7,051 nt of DNA, taken from assembly GCA_030628325.1 (NCBI GenBank), contig DAOVRB010000048.1, positions 1 to 7,051 on the forward strand, read 5' to 3'. The notes beneath the pieces are model-generated. The model ran no database searches. It was not told the origin of the DNA and saw only the letters and a list, made by a program, of their open reading frames with translations. A program made the translations under genes and the position numbers. The stretch's first letter is position 1. Every line of letters starts with the position of its first letter. Source of the DNA: Methanomicrobiaceae archaeon (GTDB taxonomy: Archaea; Halobacteriota; Methanomicrobia; Methanomicrobiales; Methanomicrobiaceae). Positions 1 through 6,208 of this stretch are shown here, piece by piece.

Positions 1-472
1 GGTGTGACAATTCTCCTTTTTTGTTTAAGTGGTATTTTATGGATTTCAATCCACACACCCGTGAAGGGTGTGACGCGGCGCGCGCTCTTTGTCGTCTCCT
101 TTAGGGAATTTCAAACCACACACCCGGGAAGGGGGTGACGTGACATAATTTACCTCATTTTACATGGTTAGCATATTTCAATCCACACACCCGTGAAGGG
201 TGTGACTCTTCAGTAGAGGAGGACAAGCCAAACATTTTTTGATTTCAATCCACACACCCGTGAAGGGTGTGACTTGCGTGTTGCGTGTTGCGGAAAGTTG
301 GGAAAGGATTTCAATCCACACACCCGTGAAGGGTGTGACTCGTCTGCGAATACCTCTCCGAAGCTTCAAACCAATTTCAATCCACACACCCGTGAAGGGT
401 GTGACCACATTTTTTACATTTTTTAGGTCGATTTAGATATATTTCAATCCACACACCCGTGAAGGGTGTGAC
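1..472 (-). CRISPR. Type I-C CRISPR array, 7 full repeats plus 1 partial, continuing beyond left edge
   Basis: Full repeats of 32 nt lie at 43-74, 108-139, 175-206, 242-273, 308-339, 374-405 and 441-472, and the last 8 nt of another at 1-8. Spacers are 9-42 (34 nt), 75-107 (33), 140-174 (35), 207-241 (35), 274-307 (34), 340-373 (34) and 406-440 (35). Six full repeats are identical; 108-139 is degenerate. Each repeat holds a perfect 7-bp stem, CACACCC/GGGTGTG, around a 5-nt loop GTGAA. On the minus strand the repeat starts GTCACACCC and ends ATTGAAAT, the typical I-C form whose 3' end becomes the crRNA 5' handle. The crRNA sense is therefore the minus strand, the leader lies to the right, and 406-440 is the newest spacer. 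No spacer has an obvious match inside this window. The targets cannot be told by eye. Confidence 0.98.
108..139 (-). repeat. Degenerate CRISPR repeat inside the array
   Basis: This repeat differs from the six identical full repeats at three places (plus-strand repeat numbering): position 8 T to A, position 20 T to G and position 27 T to G. Position 27 pairs with position 15 in the stem, so one of the seven stem pairs is lost. Position 20 is in the loop, and position 8 is in the part that becomes the crRNA 5' handle. It lies second from the left edge, on the leader-distal side, where decayed repeats are usual. At least one consensus repeat (43-74) lies further from the leader, so it is not the terminal repeat. 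Confidence 0.95.
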
Positions 473-582
473 CGTAAACAAATTAAATCCACGTCACACT
501 TTTACAAAAAATATGACTAAGAATATAATTGAATTACAACATATAAATATGGTTTGGGGTGCGACATCGTCTTTAATTTATT

Positions 583-595
583 CTATATAATTTCA
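583..595 (-). promoter_or_regulatory. Possible leader promoter element (TATA-like)
   Basis: The minus strand reads TGAAATTATATAG. This resembles an archaeal BRE plus TATA box and would place a transcript start roughly 25 nt downstream, near 560, ahead of the first repeat. A bacterial reading is weaker: TTGAAA at 619-614 is about 23 nt from the TTATAT hexamer, too far for a sigma-70 promoter. In AT-rich DNA such boxes arise by chance, so the call is tentative. Confidence 0.2.
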
Positions 596-684
596 TTATT
601 GCATCACAGGATTTTTCAATAGCAATCCCAAATCTGAAAAGAGATCAACCACAGAACGCAAAAGAATATAAACAAAACATTGAT

Positions 685-710
685 TTTTCCCGCGAAGATC
701 CCCGGGAAAA
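685..710 (-). terminator. Inverted repeat downstream of cas2, possible operon terminator
   Basis: TTTTCCCG (685-692) and CGGGAAAA (703-710) form a perfect 8-bp inverted repeat around a 10-nt loop, 26 nt beyond the cas2 stop. On the minus strand no uninterrupted U-run directly follows the stem, but a T-rich tract begins about 8 nt later (minus strand 676 to 656). It is therefore not a textbook intrinsic terminator. It may slow or end cas transcription before the leader, or protect the mRNA 3' end. Confidence 0.35.
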
Positions 711-735
711 TATGTTCACTACAGGTTCGCAGAGA

Positions 736-1026
736 TTATGTGATTAATATACCTTCTGGATTATATCCCTCTTTTGCACCATAATGCTCCACTCTCCTCT
801 TCCAGTTTTTCCCCAAATAATAAAATCTGAGACTGTCTTTATCCTCATCTATAATACTGCACAAAGTGTGTTTAAGATTTGCAAACTGGGCAGGATCTAA
901 AAGACACTCAAATACAGAATTCTGAACTCTCTGACCACGATTAACACACTCTTTTGCTACTTTCCTGAGTCTCTTCTTCCCGTCTTCAGATACTGTACTT
1001 ACATCATATGTGATCAACACCATCAT
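736..1026 (-). CDS. cas2: CRISPR-associated endonuclease Cas2, type I-C
   Basis: The product is a 96-aa ferredoxin-fold protein that dimerises and bridges two Cas1 dimers in the spacer-integration complex. The family signature is clear: N-terminal MMVLITYDVS with the conserved Asp at residue 8, then VQNSVFE in the middle and RFYYLG in the last strand. Both the length and the MMVL start are usual for I-C Cas2. The ATG at 1026 is preceded by GAGG eight nucleotides upstream, lying across the cas1 stop codon, so translation is closely linked to cas1. It is the last gene of the operon, ends with TAA, and lies 263 nt from the array. No defect is seen. In I-C adaptation Cas2 acts structurally; nuclease activity of this copy is not implied. 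Confidence 0.97.
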   Translation of the reverse strand: MMVLITYDVSTVSEDGKKRLRKVAKECVNRGQRVQNSVFECLLDPAQFANLKHTLCSIIDEDKDSLRFYYLGKNWKRRVEHYGAKEGYNPEGILIT

Positions 1027-1036
1027 AACAAAAACC

Positions 1037-2068
1037 TCAATTCATGAAAAACGGTGGGTATCCATCAATATCTCCACGCAGGAAGCGAGCCATCAACATG
1101 GCCTGAACATATGGAATCAAACCAACTGATATCTTCTCATTCAGATACGGATGCATAATCTTATCCTGCTTCCTCTTTTGCCAGGCACCAAGGATCTCTT
1201 TCCTCCCCTTGTCAGTCATTATAACACCGCCATTCTCCTTCTTCACAAAATCCCTTCCAGTCAATTGCTTCAGATTCACCATATTAAGCGCAAGACGATC
1301 AGCCAGAAACGGACGTAACTCTTCCATCATATCAAGTGCCAGACTTGCTCTGCCTGGTCTGTCCGTGTGAAAAAATCCAACATATGGATCAAGACCAACA
1401 GTCTCCAGAGCTGACTCAATATCATGAGCAAGCAATGTGTAAAAAAAAGACAACATTGCATTCATATTATCAAGAGGAGGCCTTCGGTTCCGGTTAGACA
1501 GGTAGAAATCATCTTTCTGCTTAAGAATCAACTCCTCAAACACAGAAAAATAAAACTTTGCACAATTTCCCTCAATACCACGAAGAGTATCCAGACTATT
1601 GCAATCATCAATATTCAGTAGATTATTGATGAGCAAATTATCCACTGTTCTAATCCTGCCACTGTCAATTACATCCCCATGATCACGGATAGCTCTTCCA
1701 AGAACAGTTCTGCAATTTACAATCTTCCCTATGATAAAACCCTTTGAAATATCCAGTGACTCTGTGGCATTATCTGCTATACGATACTGAGTCCTTCTAA
1801 GCAGAACATTCCCACGAACTTTCCCATTAACCCTTGCCAGAAATTTACCATATGGACTCAAAAATGATAGACCAACATTATTTTCCACACACAACCTCAT
1901 CAGCTGAGGACTTGCACCCATATACCCAAAACAAACGATGGCTTCAAGATTATGTATGGGAATGCGGAATTTCTCCTCATTGTAGAGTTTAACAACTACA
2001 TTCTCCCCCTCTTTGAATAGATAAGAATCCGGAGTCGTCACATACAATGTATTTAACAATCTCTTCAT
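1037..2068 (-). CDS. cas1: CRISPR-associated integrase Cas1, type I-C
   Basis: The protein is 343 aa and is the integrase that, with Cas2, inserts prespacers at the leader end of the array. It has an N-terminal beta domain (residues 1 to about 90) and an alpha-helical catalytic domain. Likely metal ligands are E166 in RGIEGN, H234 in FFHTDRPGR and E249 in LALDMMEELRP, the order known for Cas1. I chose the ATG at 2068 because MKRLLNTLYVTTPDSYL matches the family N terminus and the resulting length is normal. The frame stays open upstream to a GTG at 2119, but that would add 17 residues not typical of the family. Cas1 lacks a convincing Shine-Dalgarno site of its own; a 19-codon frame ending in an ATGA overlap may supply ribosomes. 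It ends 10 nt before cas2. Confidence 0.97.
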   Translation of the reverse strand: MKRLLNTLYVTTPDSYLFKEGENVVVKLYNEEKFRIPIHNLEAIVCFGYMGASPQLMRLCVENNVGLSFLSPYGKFLARVNGKVRGNVLLRRTQYRIADNATESLDISKGFIIGKIVNCRTVLGRAIRDHGDVIDSGRIRTVDNLLINNLLNIDDCNSLDTLRGIEGNCAKFYFSVFEELILKQKDDFYLSNRNRRPPLDNMNAMLSFFYTLLAHDIESALETVGLDPYVGFFHTDRPGRASLALDMMEELRPFLADRLALNMVNLKQLTGRDFVKKENGGVIMTDKGRKEILGAWQKRKQDKIMHPYLNEKISVGLIPYVQAMLMARFLRGDIDGYPPFFMN

Positions 2069-2124
2069 GATAACATACCATATTTGATTATGATGAGAGC
2101 CCTCTGTCCAATGTGACACTCCAT
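2065..2124 (-). CDS. Putative 19-codon bridging reading frame between cas4 and cas1
   Basis: An ATG directly abuts the cas4 stop (TGAATG). The frame runs for 19 codons (MECHIGQRALIIIKYGMLS) and ends at a TGA that overlaps the cas1 ATG as ATGA. It therefore fills the only sizeable gap in the operon and is joined to its neighbours at both ends. No homology is recognised, and the ATG has no strong Shine-Dalgarno sequence, so initiation would depend on termination of cas4. A plausible role is to carry ribosomes to cas1, which lacks a good ribosome binding site. The peptide itself may have no function, and a 56-nt gap can be open in one frame by chance. Confidence 0.3.
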   Translation of the reverse strand: MECHIGQRALIIIKYGMLS

Positions 2125-2811
2125 TCAGACATCTTTTTCACATGCACTCATCACATGTTTCCGGACATATTTATCGACAGAAACTTTTTTCTTTGTCAGT
2201 TTTGGCACACACACATCCACAAGAGAACACAGTTTGCAGTTGCGGGATTTTTCAGCAACGGGTGTAACCCCTTTCCTGAAAAGATCATGCATCTCATCAG
2301 CCAGAGAGCAAACAAGAGTTCTCAGTTCATCGGTTAGTTTAAGGTGAATCCTTCTGCGAATTTCATTATAGTAAAAATCAGCCTTACATATCCTGACATC
2401 AAACATCTCTTCCAGACACATTGCCTGTGCGCACAACTGAACTTCATCACGCTCGTCAATCTTTGGTTTACCCCTCTTGTATTCTACGGGATTCATCCGC
2501 CACAGACCTTCATGACCCGGAATCTGTATGCCGTCTTCAGAGCGTATATACTCAATAACATCAGCCACACCATACAAACCAAGATTGTGAGATACCAGAG
2601 GAAAAGCTCTTGAAATTACAACATCGCCCCTACTCTCTGTAAAATAAGGCTCATCCACTCGTTTATGCAAAAAGTGACCCTCTACTGTCCTCAGATTGTC
2701 CTCCCACTGGCGTTCAATATGTATCAGGGCCCATTGACGCTTACAAAAATGAAAATGTTGTATGCCGGACAACGAGAGCAAGTCGTCATCAGCATATCTC
2801 TTTTGAATCAT
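2125..2811 (-). CDS. cas4: CRISPR-associated exonuclease Cas4, type I-C
   Basis: This 228-aa RecB-family iron-sulfur nuclease trims prespacers and selects those with a correct PAM, working with Cas1-Cas2. The cluster cysteines are all present: C23 near the N terminus and C192, C195 and C201 near the C terminus. The nuclease core shows a histidine in GHFLHKR (H49 or H46), D84 in GVADVIE, E110 and K112 in PVEYKRGK, and Q125 in EVQLCAQ. The start ATG at 2811 overlaps the cas7 stop by 4 nt (ATGA), with no strong Shine-Dalgarno site, so translation is probably coupled to cas7. The length is normal for the subtype and the active site looks intact. Confidence 0.97.
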   Translation of the reverse strand: MIQKRYADDDLLSLSGIQHFHFCKRQWALIHIERQWEDNLRTVEGHFLHKRVDEPYFTESRGDVVISRAFPLVSHNLGLYGVADVIEYIRSEDGIQIPGHEGLWRMNPVEYKRGKPKIDERDEVQLCAQAMCLEEMFDVRICKADFYYNEIRRRIHLKLTDELRTLVCSLADEMHDLFRKGVTPVAEKSRNCKLCSLVDVCVPKLTKKKVSVDKYVRKHVMSACEKDV

Positions 2812-3662
2812 AATTTTTCAATCATCTCAACGCCGTCTGGAATTTCATCCGAAATAGTGACCCTGTAATCCGCAAAAGAACGCGGCGGTAGATCACCGTC
2901 TAAGATATTCTCTACCTTAATTTTGTCAAACAGGATGTGCGACTGGCAACATCCGAGCTCATTCTTATGTTTGAAAATTATGAGTTTACGTGCAGACATC
3001 TTTCCCCTTGATGCCGAGTGATCATGCTCAAACATATTTATCAGACTATCCCAGAGAAGCTCAAGATCATCTTCATTAAACTTGGTAGTTTTTTGTGCCA
3101 GATTTGCAGAAATATAACCCTCTGTGCGGTATAATGCATAAGGAACAATCTGTTTTTTACCCATCGTCTGGCCTTTTTCAGTATCCTCAACTTTTGTAAC
3201 GGCAAGACGAGTAACTGTAATCTCCTGCTGGTAAATCGGATCAATACTGCGACCAAAATTGAGCTGAACAGGCCCTCTTACCTGCCCGCAGTTGACCTTG
3301 GTGGTCATTACAGCACCAAATGTCCGTATGTCAAAGAAATTCCTGCACATGAATTCCGTCAGTTTTGCATCTGTTGGCTTCTTTTCGCTGGGCTTAATCT
3401 TAAGTTCGTCGTAAGCTTTCTTATTCTGTAAATTCAGGACAGCTCCGGATTTAACATAAATTTCATAACCCTGTTCTTCGTTTTTGACAATCTCAGTATA
3501 ATCCCTGATCTTCCGCTTAAGGCATACATCAGTCACTATACCATGTCCGGTCTGAGGATCAATTCTTGGCATGTTACCCATATCGGGATCGCCATTTGGA
3601 TTTCCATTCTCAACATCAAACAACAATACAAATTCATAACGATTCTTGATAATTTCACTCAT
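2808..3662 (-). CDS. cas7: Cascade backbone subunit Cas7 (Csd2), type I-C
   Basis: This 284-aa RAMP protein polymerises along the crRNA spacer to form the backbone of the I-C Cascade. The Csd2 hallmark near the N terminus is obvious: FDVENGNPNGDPDMGNMPR (residues 16-34), then IVTDVCLKRKIRDY. Later stretches include FFDIRTFGAVM and GPVQLNFGRSIDPI, also conserved in the family. The ATG at 3662 has a strong Shine-Dalgarno sequence, AAGGAGG at 3677-3671, 8 nt upstream and inside the end of cas8c. This is consistent with the need for several Cas7 copies per complex. The cas8c stop lies 3 nt before the start, and the Cas7 stop overlaps cas4. No anomalies are seen. Confidence 0.98.
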   Translation of the reverse strand: MSEIIKNRYEFVLLFDVENGNPNGDPDMGNMPRIDPQTGHGIVTDVCLKRKIRDYTEIVKNEEQGYEIYVKSGAVLNLQNKKAYDELKIKPSEKKPTDAKLTEFMCRNFFDIRTFGAVMTTKVNCGQVRGPVQLNFGRSIDPIYQQEITVTRLAVTKVEDTEKGQTMGKKQIVPYALYRTEGYISANLAQKTTKFNEDDLELLWDSLINMFEHDHSASRGKMSARKLIIFKHKNELGCCQSHILFDKIKVENILDGDLPPRSFADYRVTISDEIPDGVEMIEKL

Positions 3663-3665
3663 AAA

Positions 3666-4034
3666 TTACTCCTCCTTGCCGGAACTGTTCTTTTCTTTCT
3701 TAGTGTAATTTGCTTTACGCTGGTGGTAATATCCAAGCATAAACATCCCCTGTTCTTCTAAACCCAGGTATTTGGGAAATTCATCAACACCTAATAAAAT
3801 ATCCTCTATGGACTGACTGGATTTAAACCCCCAGTCAGATTTAGCTATGTGGTGCTGTGCAAGTTTAAGCAAAACAGGAAAAACAACAGATGGGGTTGCC
3901 GACGCACTGCTGAAGTACTTACTGTTTATAGTACTGCCCATACTCTTGTTCGTTTCACTCTGAACCTTCTCAAGTACTGCAAATAACCTTCCAAGCCGGT
4001 ATGGCACATTTGAACTGTCTTCATTTAAATTCAT
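3666..4034 (-). CDS. cas11c: Probable Cas11c small subunit from an internal start within cas8c
   Basis: In characterised I-C systems the small subunit Cas11c is translated from an internal start near the 3' end of cas8c, in the same frame. Here an in-frame ATG at 4034 (Cas8c residue 504) would give a 122-aa protein beginning MNLNEDSSNVPYRLGRLFAV and ending at the Cas8c C terminus. This is the size expected of Cas11c. AAAAGAGGA lies upstream, with 11 nt between GAGG and the ATG, slightly longer than ideal. Other in-frame candidates further upstream, the Met codons in GGLIMRS and PIQMYS, lack comparable ribosome binding sites. The product should be mostly helical and bind along the Cascade belly. 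The start is inferred; the existence of such a product follows from family knowledge. Confidence 0.65.
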   Translation of the reverse strand: MNLNEDSSNVPYRLGRLFAVLEKVQSETNKSMGSTINSKYFSSASATPSVVFPVLLKLAQHHIAKSDWGFKSSQSIEDILLGVDEFPKYLGLEEQGMFMLGYYHQRKANYTKKEKNSSGKEE

Positions 4035-5543
4035 TGTAATCAAATCCTCTTTTATATTTATTGAACCCGATCTCGCAAGCCTGAGCAAATAAGCTTTGAT
4101 AAAACCGGCTCTGACACGATTAATTGATCTCTCAACTTTCACACGATTTAGTATCGCACTGTACATCTGAATAGGGTAGGTCGTGTTATTCAGGATCGAT
4201 CTCATGATAAGACCGCCAAGAATCGGTGAGGCCTTTCTGTCAGTAGAACTCTTGGCAACGGTCTCCATCAGCAGATGGTATATCGAGGGATATTTTGGCT
4301 CTGAATCGTTTCTTACAATTTCCATATCCAGATGATGACTCCCCACCTTCTCAAGAAAATTTCCAAAAGTGTCGAGATACCAGAACCGTATCGCAAGTCT
4401 TGCATTGTTGGGGGACAGACCAAGGATGTAAAATTTAGTATCCGGATCAACTGCAATCTCATCTTTATTCAGGTGCCTGCCGCTCCTGATCTTACTGAGA
4501 ATATCCTCCATTGTTTTGAGGGTTTCCTGATCCCGTATTCTGGAATCATCGGCAGATTCATCTGTTTTCTCTTTGTTTGTTTCTTCACGGGGAGCAAAAA
4601 AGAAGTTTGCAAAATCCTCATAAGACCTGTCACTGGTTTCGGCCCAGAAAACAACCATTGTATCAGCTATCCGAATCCGGTTATCTTTGTTTGCAAGAAG
4701 ATAATTCAGTGCAGTAGTGTACTTAAACATTGAAGATTCACTAACTGGTGCATTGTAACTCTGTTCTTTATTATAAGAGCAGAAAGCCGGCTTATTGAAT
4801 GTAACAAGTGGAGCACCGGAAGAATGAGTGCCAATTACTCCTCTTATTTTTTGATGCACCTTGGATATTGGTTCCATCTCTCCACTGACAAGACACTGAG
4901 ATATCTGACCCTCGCCGTCTGTTTTATGAGACAGATAGTTCTCCCACGCCTCCCTCCCGACACTGTTCTTGTGCAGGTAGTTCCCTTCACATTCAAACAC
5001 AAAATTCACACTGCCAAGGATATCATCCTTATACTCTATGATCTTTGGATTTTCAAGGAAATTCTCCGGATTCCAGTTATCCAGAAACCGAAGGAATCCT
5101 CTGATTCCAGAGTCATCCGTATTGTCCAGGATCTGATGCTGAAACTCTCTAAACTTCTCAAAACACTCATTTGAGTGTTTGGAGACAACAGTTGCCGCAC
5201 CGTCAACATCTTCAAGAAGAGAAACGTACGCAGATCTGTCACTCAGCATTTTCTCTTTTTTTTCTCCTTTTACCTTTTCAATACCAAAGACATACTCTGA
5301 CTTATCAGATGCAAAATATGGTGCTATGCCACTGGAACGGGATTTTTGTAAGGGCACCTCCATCCTCTTCGGTTTCGGTTTTTTGTCATCGCTCCTTTGA
5401 TCAACAATATGTGACAACTTGCCATCGCGTGAGATAACAAGTACAAATGAGATATTTGCACTGCTATAGCCTGGTCTGGATATTGATACACTCTCATCAT
5501 TCTGCAGTATGTCGTAATACTGGCACAGAGATTGTATAATCAA
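3666..5543 (-). CDS. cas8c: Cascade large subunit Cas8c (Csd1), type I-C
   Basis: Cas8c is the large subunit of I-C Cascade, which recognises the PAM and opens the target duplex. From the chosen start it is 625 aa, normal for Csd1. Family stretches include RPGYSS near residue 23, SGEMEPISKVHQKIRGV (220-236), GTHSSGAPLVTFN (238-250), NAPVSE (264-269) and ILGLSPNNARLAIRFW (373-388). I place the start at TTG 5543, giving MIIQSLCQYYDIL, because Csd1 proteins begin this way. The TTG overlaps the cas5 stop as TTGA, and GGTGG lies 6 nt upstream. The GTG at 5567 would add eight residues inside cas5 and is less likely. The C-terminal 122 residues probably double as the separately translated small subunit Cas11c. 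Confidence 0.96.
   Translation of the reverse strand: MIIQSLCQYYDILQNDESVSISRPGYSSANISFVLVISRDGKLSHIVDQRSDDKKPKPKRMEVPLQKSRSSGIAPYFASDKSEYVFGIEKVKGEKKEKMLSDRSAYVSLLEDVDGAATVVSKHSNECFEKFREFQHQILDNTDDSGIRGFLRFLDNWNPENFLENPKIIEYKDDILGSVNFVFECEGNYLHKNSVGREAWENYLSHKTDGEGQISQCLVSGEMEPISKVHQKIRGVIGTHSSGAPLVTFNKPAFCSYNKEQSYNAPVSESSMFKYTTALNYLLANKDNRIRIADTMVVFWAETSDRSYEDFANFFFAPREETNKEKTDESADDSRIRDQETLKTMEDILSKIRSGRHLNKDEIAVDPDTKFYILGLSPNNARLAIRFWYLDTFGNFLEKVGSHHLDMEIVRNDSEPKYPSIYHLLMETVAKSSTDRKASPILGGLIMRSILNNTTYPIQMYSAILNRVKVERSINRVRAGFIKAYLLRLARSGSINIKEDLITMNLNEDSSNVPYRLGRLFAVLEKVQSETNKSMGSTINSKYFSSASATPSVVFPVLLKLAQHHIAKSDWGFKSSQSIEDILLGVDEFPKYLGLEEQGMFMLGYYHQRKANYTKKEKNSSGKEE
3671..3677 (-). promoter_or_regulatory. 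Strong Shine-Dalgarno site of cas7
   Basis: AAGGAGG on the minus strand lies 8 nt before the cas7 ATG and is encoded by the last codons of cas8c. It is the clearest gene-specific ribosome binding site in the operon and fits the high Cas7 stoichiometry in Cascade. Confidence 0.85.
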
Positions 5544-6208
5544 GATACACCACCGTAACACAAACACTTCTGAATATCGATCACTCCGTCAACCATACCT
5601 GCCCTGAAGAAGATGGCCTTCATATTGTCGGAAAAATCAATATCATAAAGCATAAATCCAATATCTCTCTCGCCAGTAATACCGGACTTTGTGATCTCTC
5701 CTTCAATAAATGCAAAATTGGCAGGAAACTCACGGCACCCCAGGTACGGGTTGTGGAAACACTGTCCCTTCCTCATCCTCCGGAGTGCAATATTGTAATG
5801 CTTTTCAACCCTGTCATCAGGGCCCGCTTGATCAGTCATCTCAAAATGAGCCTCTATACAGTAACAGACATTGCGCAGCAGAAGAGAAGCCCTCTGGACA
5901 CGATCCTCTTCAGAGTTCTGATATAGATAAACATCATGCCCGCCTAATGCAGATTTGACTTTATTTGCAGAGATCTTACCCAGCACCTCATTTCTGCGAA
6001 TATTATCAAATCTGATCTCATTCATCACATGAATCCTGTCAATCTTCCATACGATCGCAGGCTTCCAGTATATTGCCTCAAGGATGCCCCTTGCGGCCGA
6101 TGGGGTCATCACATCGTAGCTGACACGCTCAACCTTCATCTCCGGTCGCGTAAAACAGGCATAATCACCCCATACTTTTAATTTAATTCCATAACCTATG
6201 ACAATCAC
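5540..6208 (-). CDS. cas5: Cascade subunit and crRNA-processing endonuclease Cas5c (Cas5d)
   Basis: Cas5c caps the crRNA 5' handle and in type I-C replaces Cas6 as the pre-crRNA endonuclease. The 222-aa frame has family stretches YGIKLKVWGDYACFTRPEMK, VERVSYDVMTPSAARGILEA and GCREFPANF. Tyr47 in AIYWKPAI and the K136-H137 pair in VEKHYN correspond to the Tyr-Lys-His catalytic set described for Bacillus halodurans Cas5d (numbering from the GTG). The start is uncertain. The first in-frame candidate is GTG at 6208, but it lies inside a perfect anti-SD match (AGGAGGTGAT, 6213-6204). ATA at 6199, 8 nt after AGGAGG, is better spaced and would still leave YGIKLKVW intact. The stop overlaps the cas8c start (TTGA). 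The cas3 stop is 4 nt before the GTG. Confidence 0.95.
   Translation of the reverse strand: MIVIGYGIKLKVWGDYACFTRPEMKVERVSYDVMTPSAARGILEAIYWKPAIVWKIDRIHVMNEIRFDNIRRNEVLGKISANKVKSALGGHDVYLYQNSEEDRVQRASLLLRNVCYCIEAHFEMTDQAGPDDRVEKHYNIALRRMRKGQCFHNPYLGCREFPANFAFIEGEITKSGITGERDIGFMLYDIDFSDNMKAIFFRAGMVDGVIDIQKCLCYGGVS

Larger units (their letters stand above)
473..735 (-). other. CRISPR leader and cas2-array intergenic region, no gene
   Basis: This stretch between the cas2 stop and the leader-proximal repeat contains no credible gene. It is strongly AT-rich, particularly 473-600, as expected for a CRISPR leader. Read on the minus strand it runs from the end of the cas operon through a hairpin-forming inverted repeat (685-710) and a T-rich tract (about 656-676) into the leader proper. 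It contains a TATA-like element near 583-595, a copy of the repeat's outer end at 556-565 (GGGGTGCGAC), and repeat-like sequence at 481-499. The leader's functional boundaries cannot be set from one sequence. New spacers should be inserted at 472/473. Confidence 0.8.

Noticed and set aside
43..139. Degenerate repeat as the array's terminal repeat
   Set aside because: A consensus repeat (43-74), a spacer and part of another repeat follow it towards the leader-distal side.
178..436. Open frames on both strands within 178-436 with a repeated peptide (VTPFTGVWIEI or ISIHTPVKGVT)
   Set aside because: They are translations of CRISPR repeats and spacers; the peptide periodicity is the repeat-spacer unit.
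2069..2119. GTG at 2119 as the Cas1 start
   Set aside because: The 17 extra residues are not typical of Cas1, and the ATG at 2068 gives the normal N terminus and length.
4332..4733. 133-codon plus-strand frame opposite cas8c, and other plus-strand frames at 4824-5174, 5171-5437 and 5710-5958
   Set aside because: They lie entirely antisense to genes with clear family motifs, show no recognisable domains, and have no good start context.
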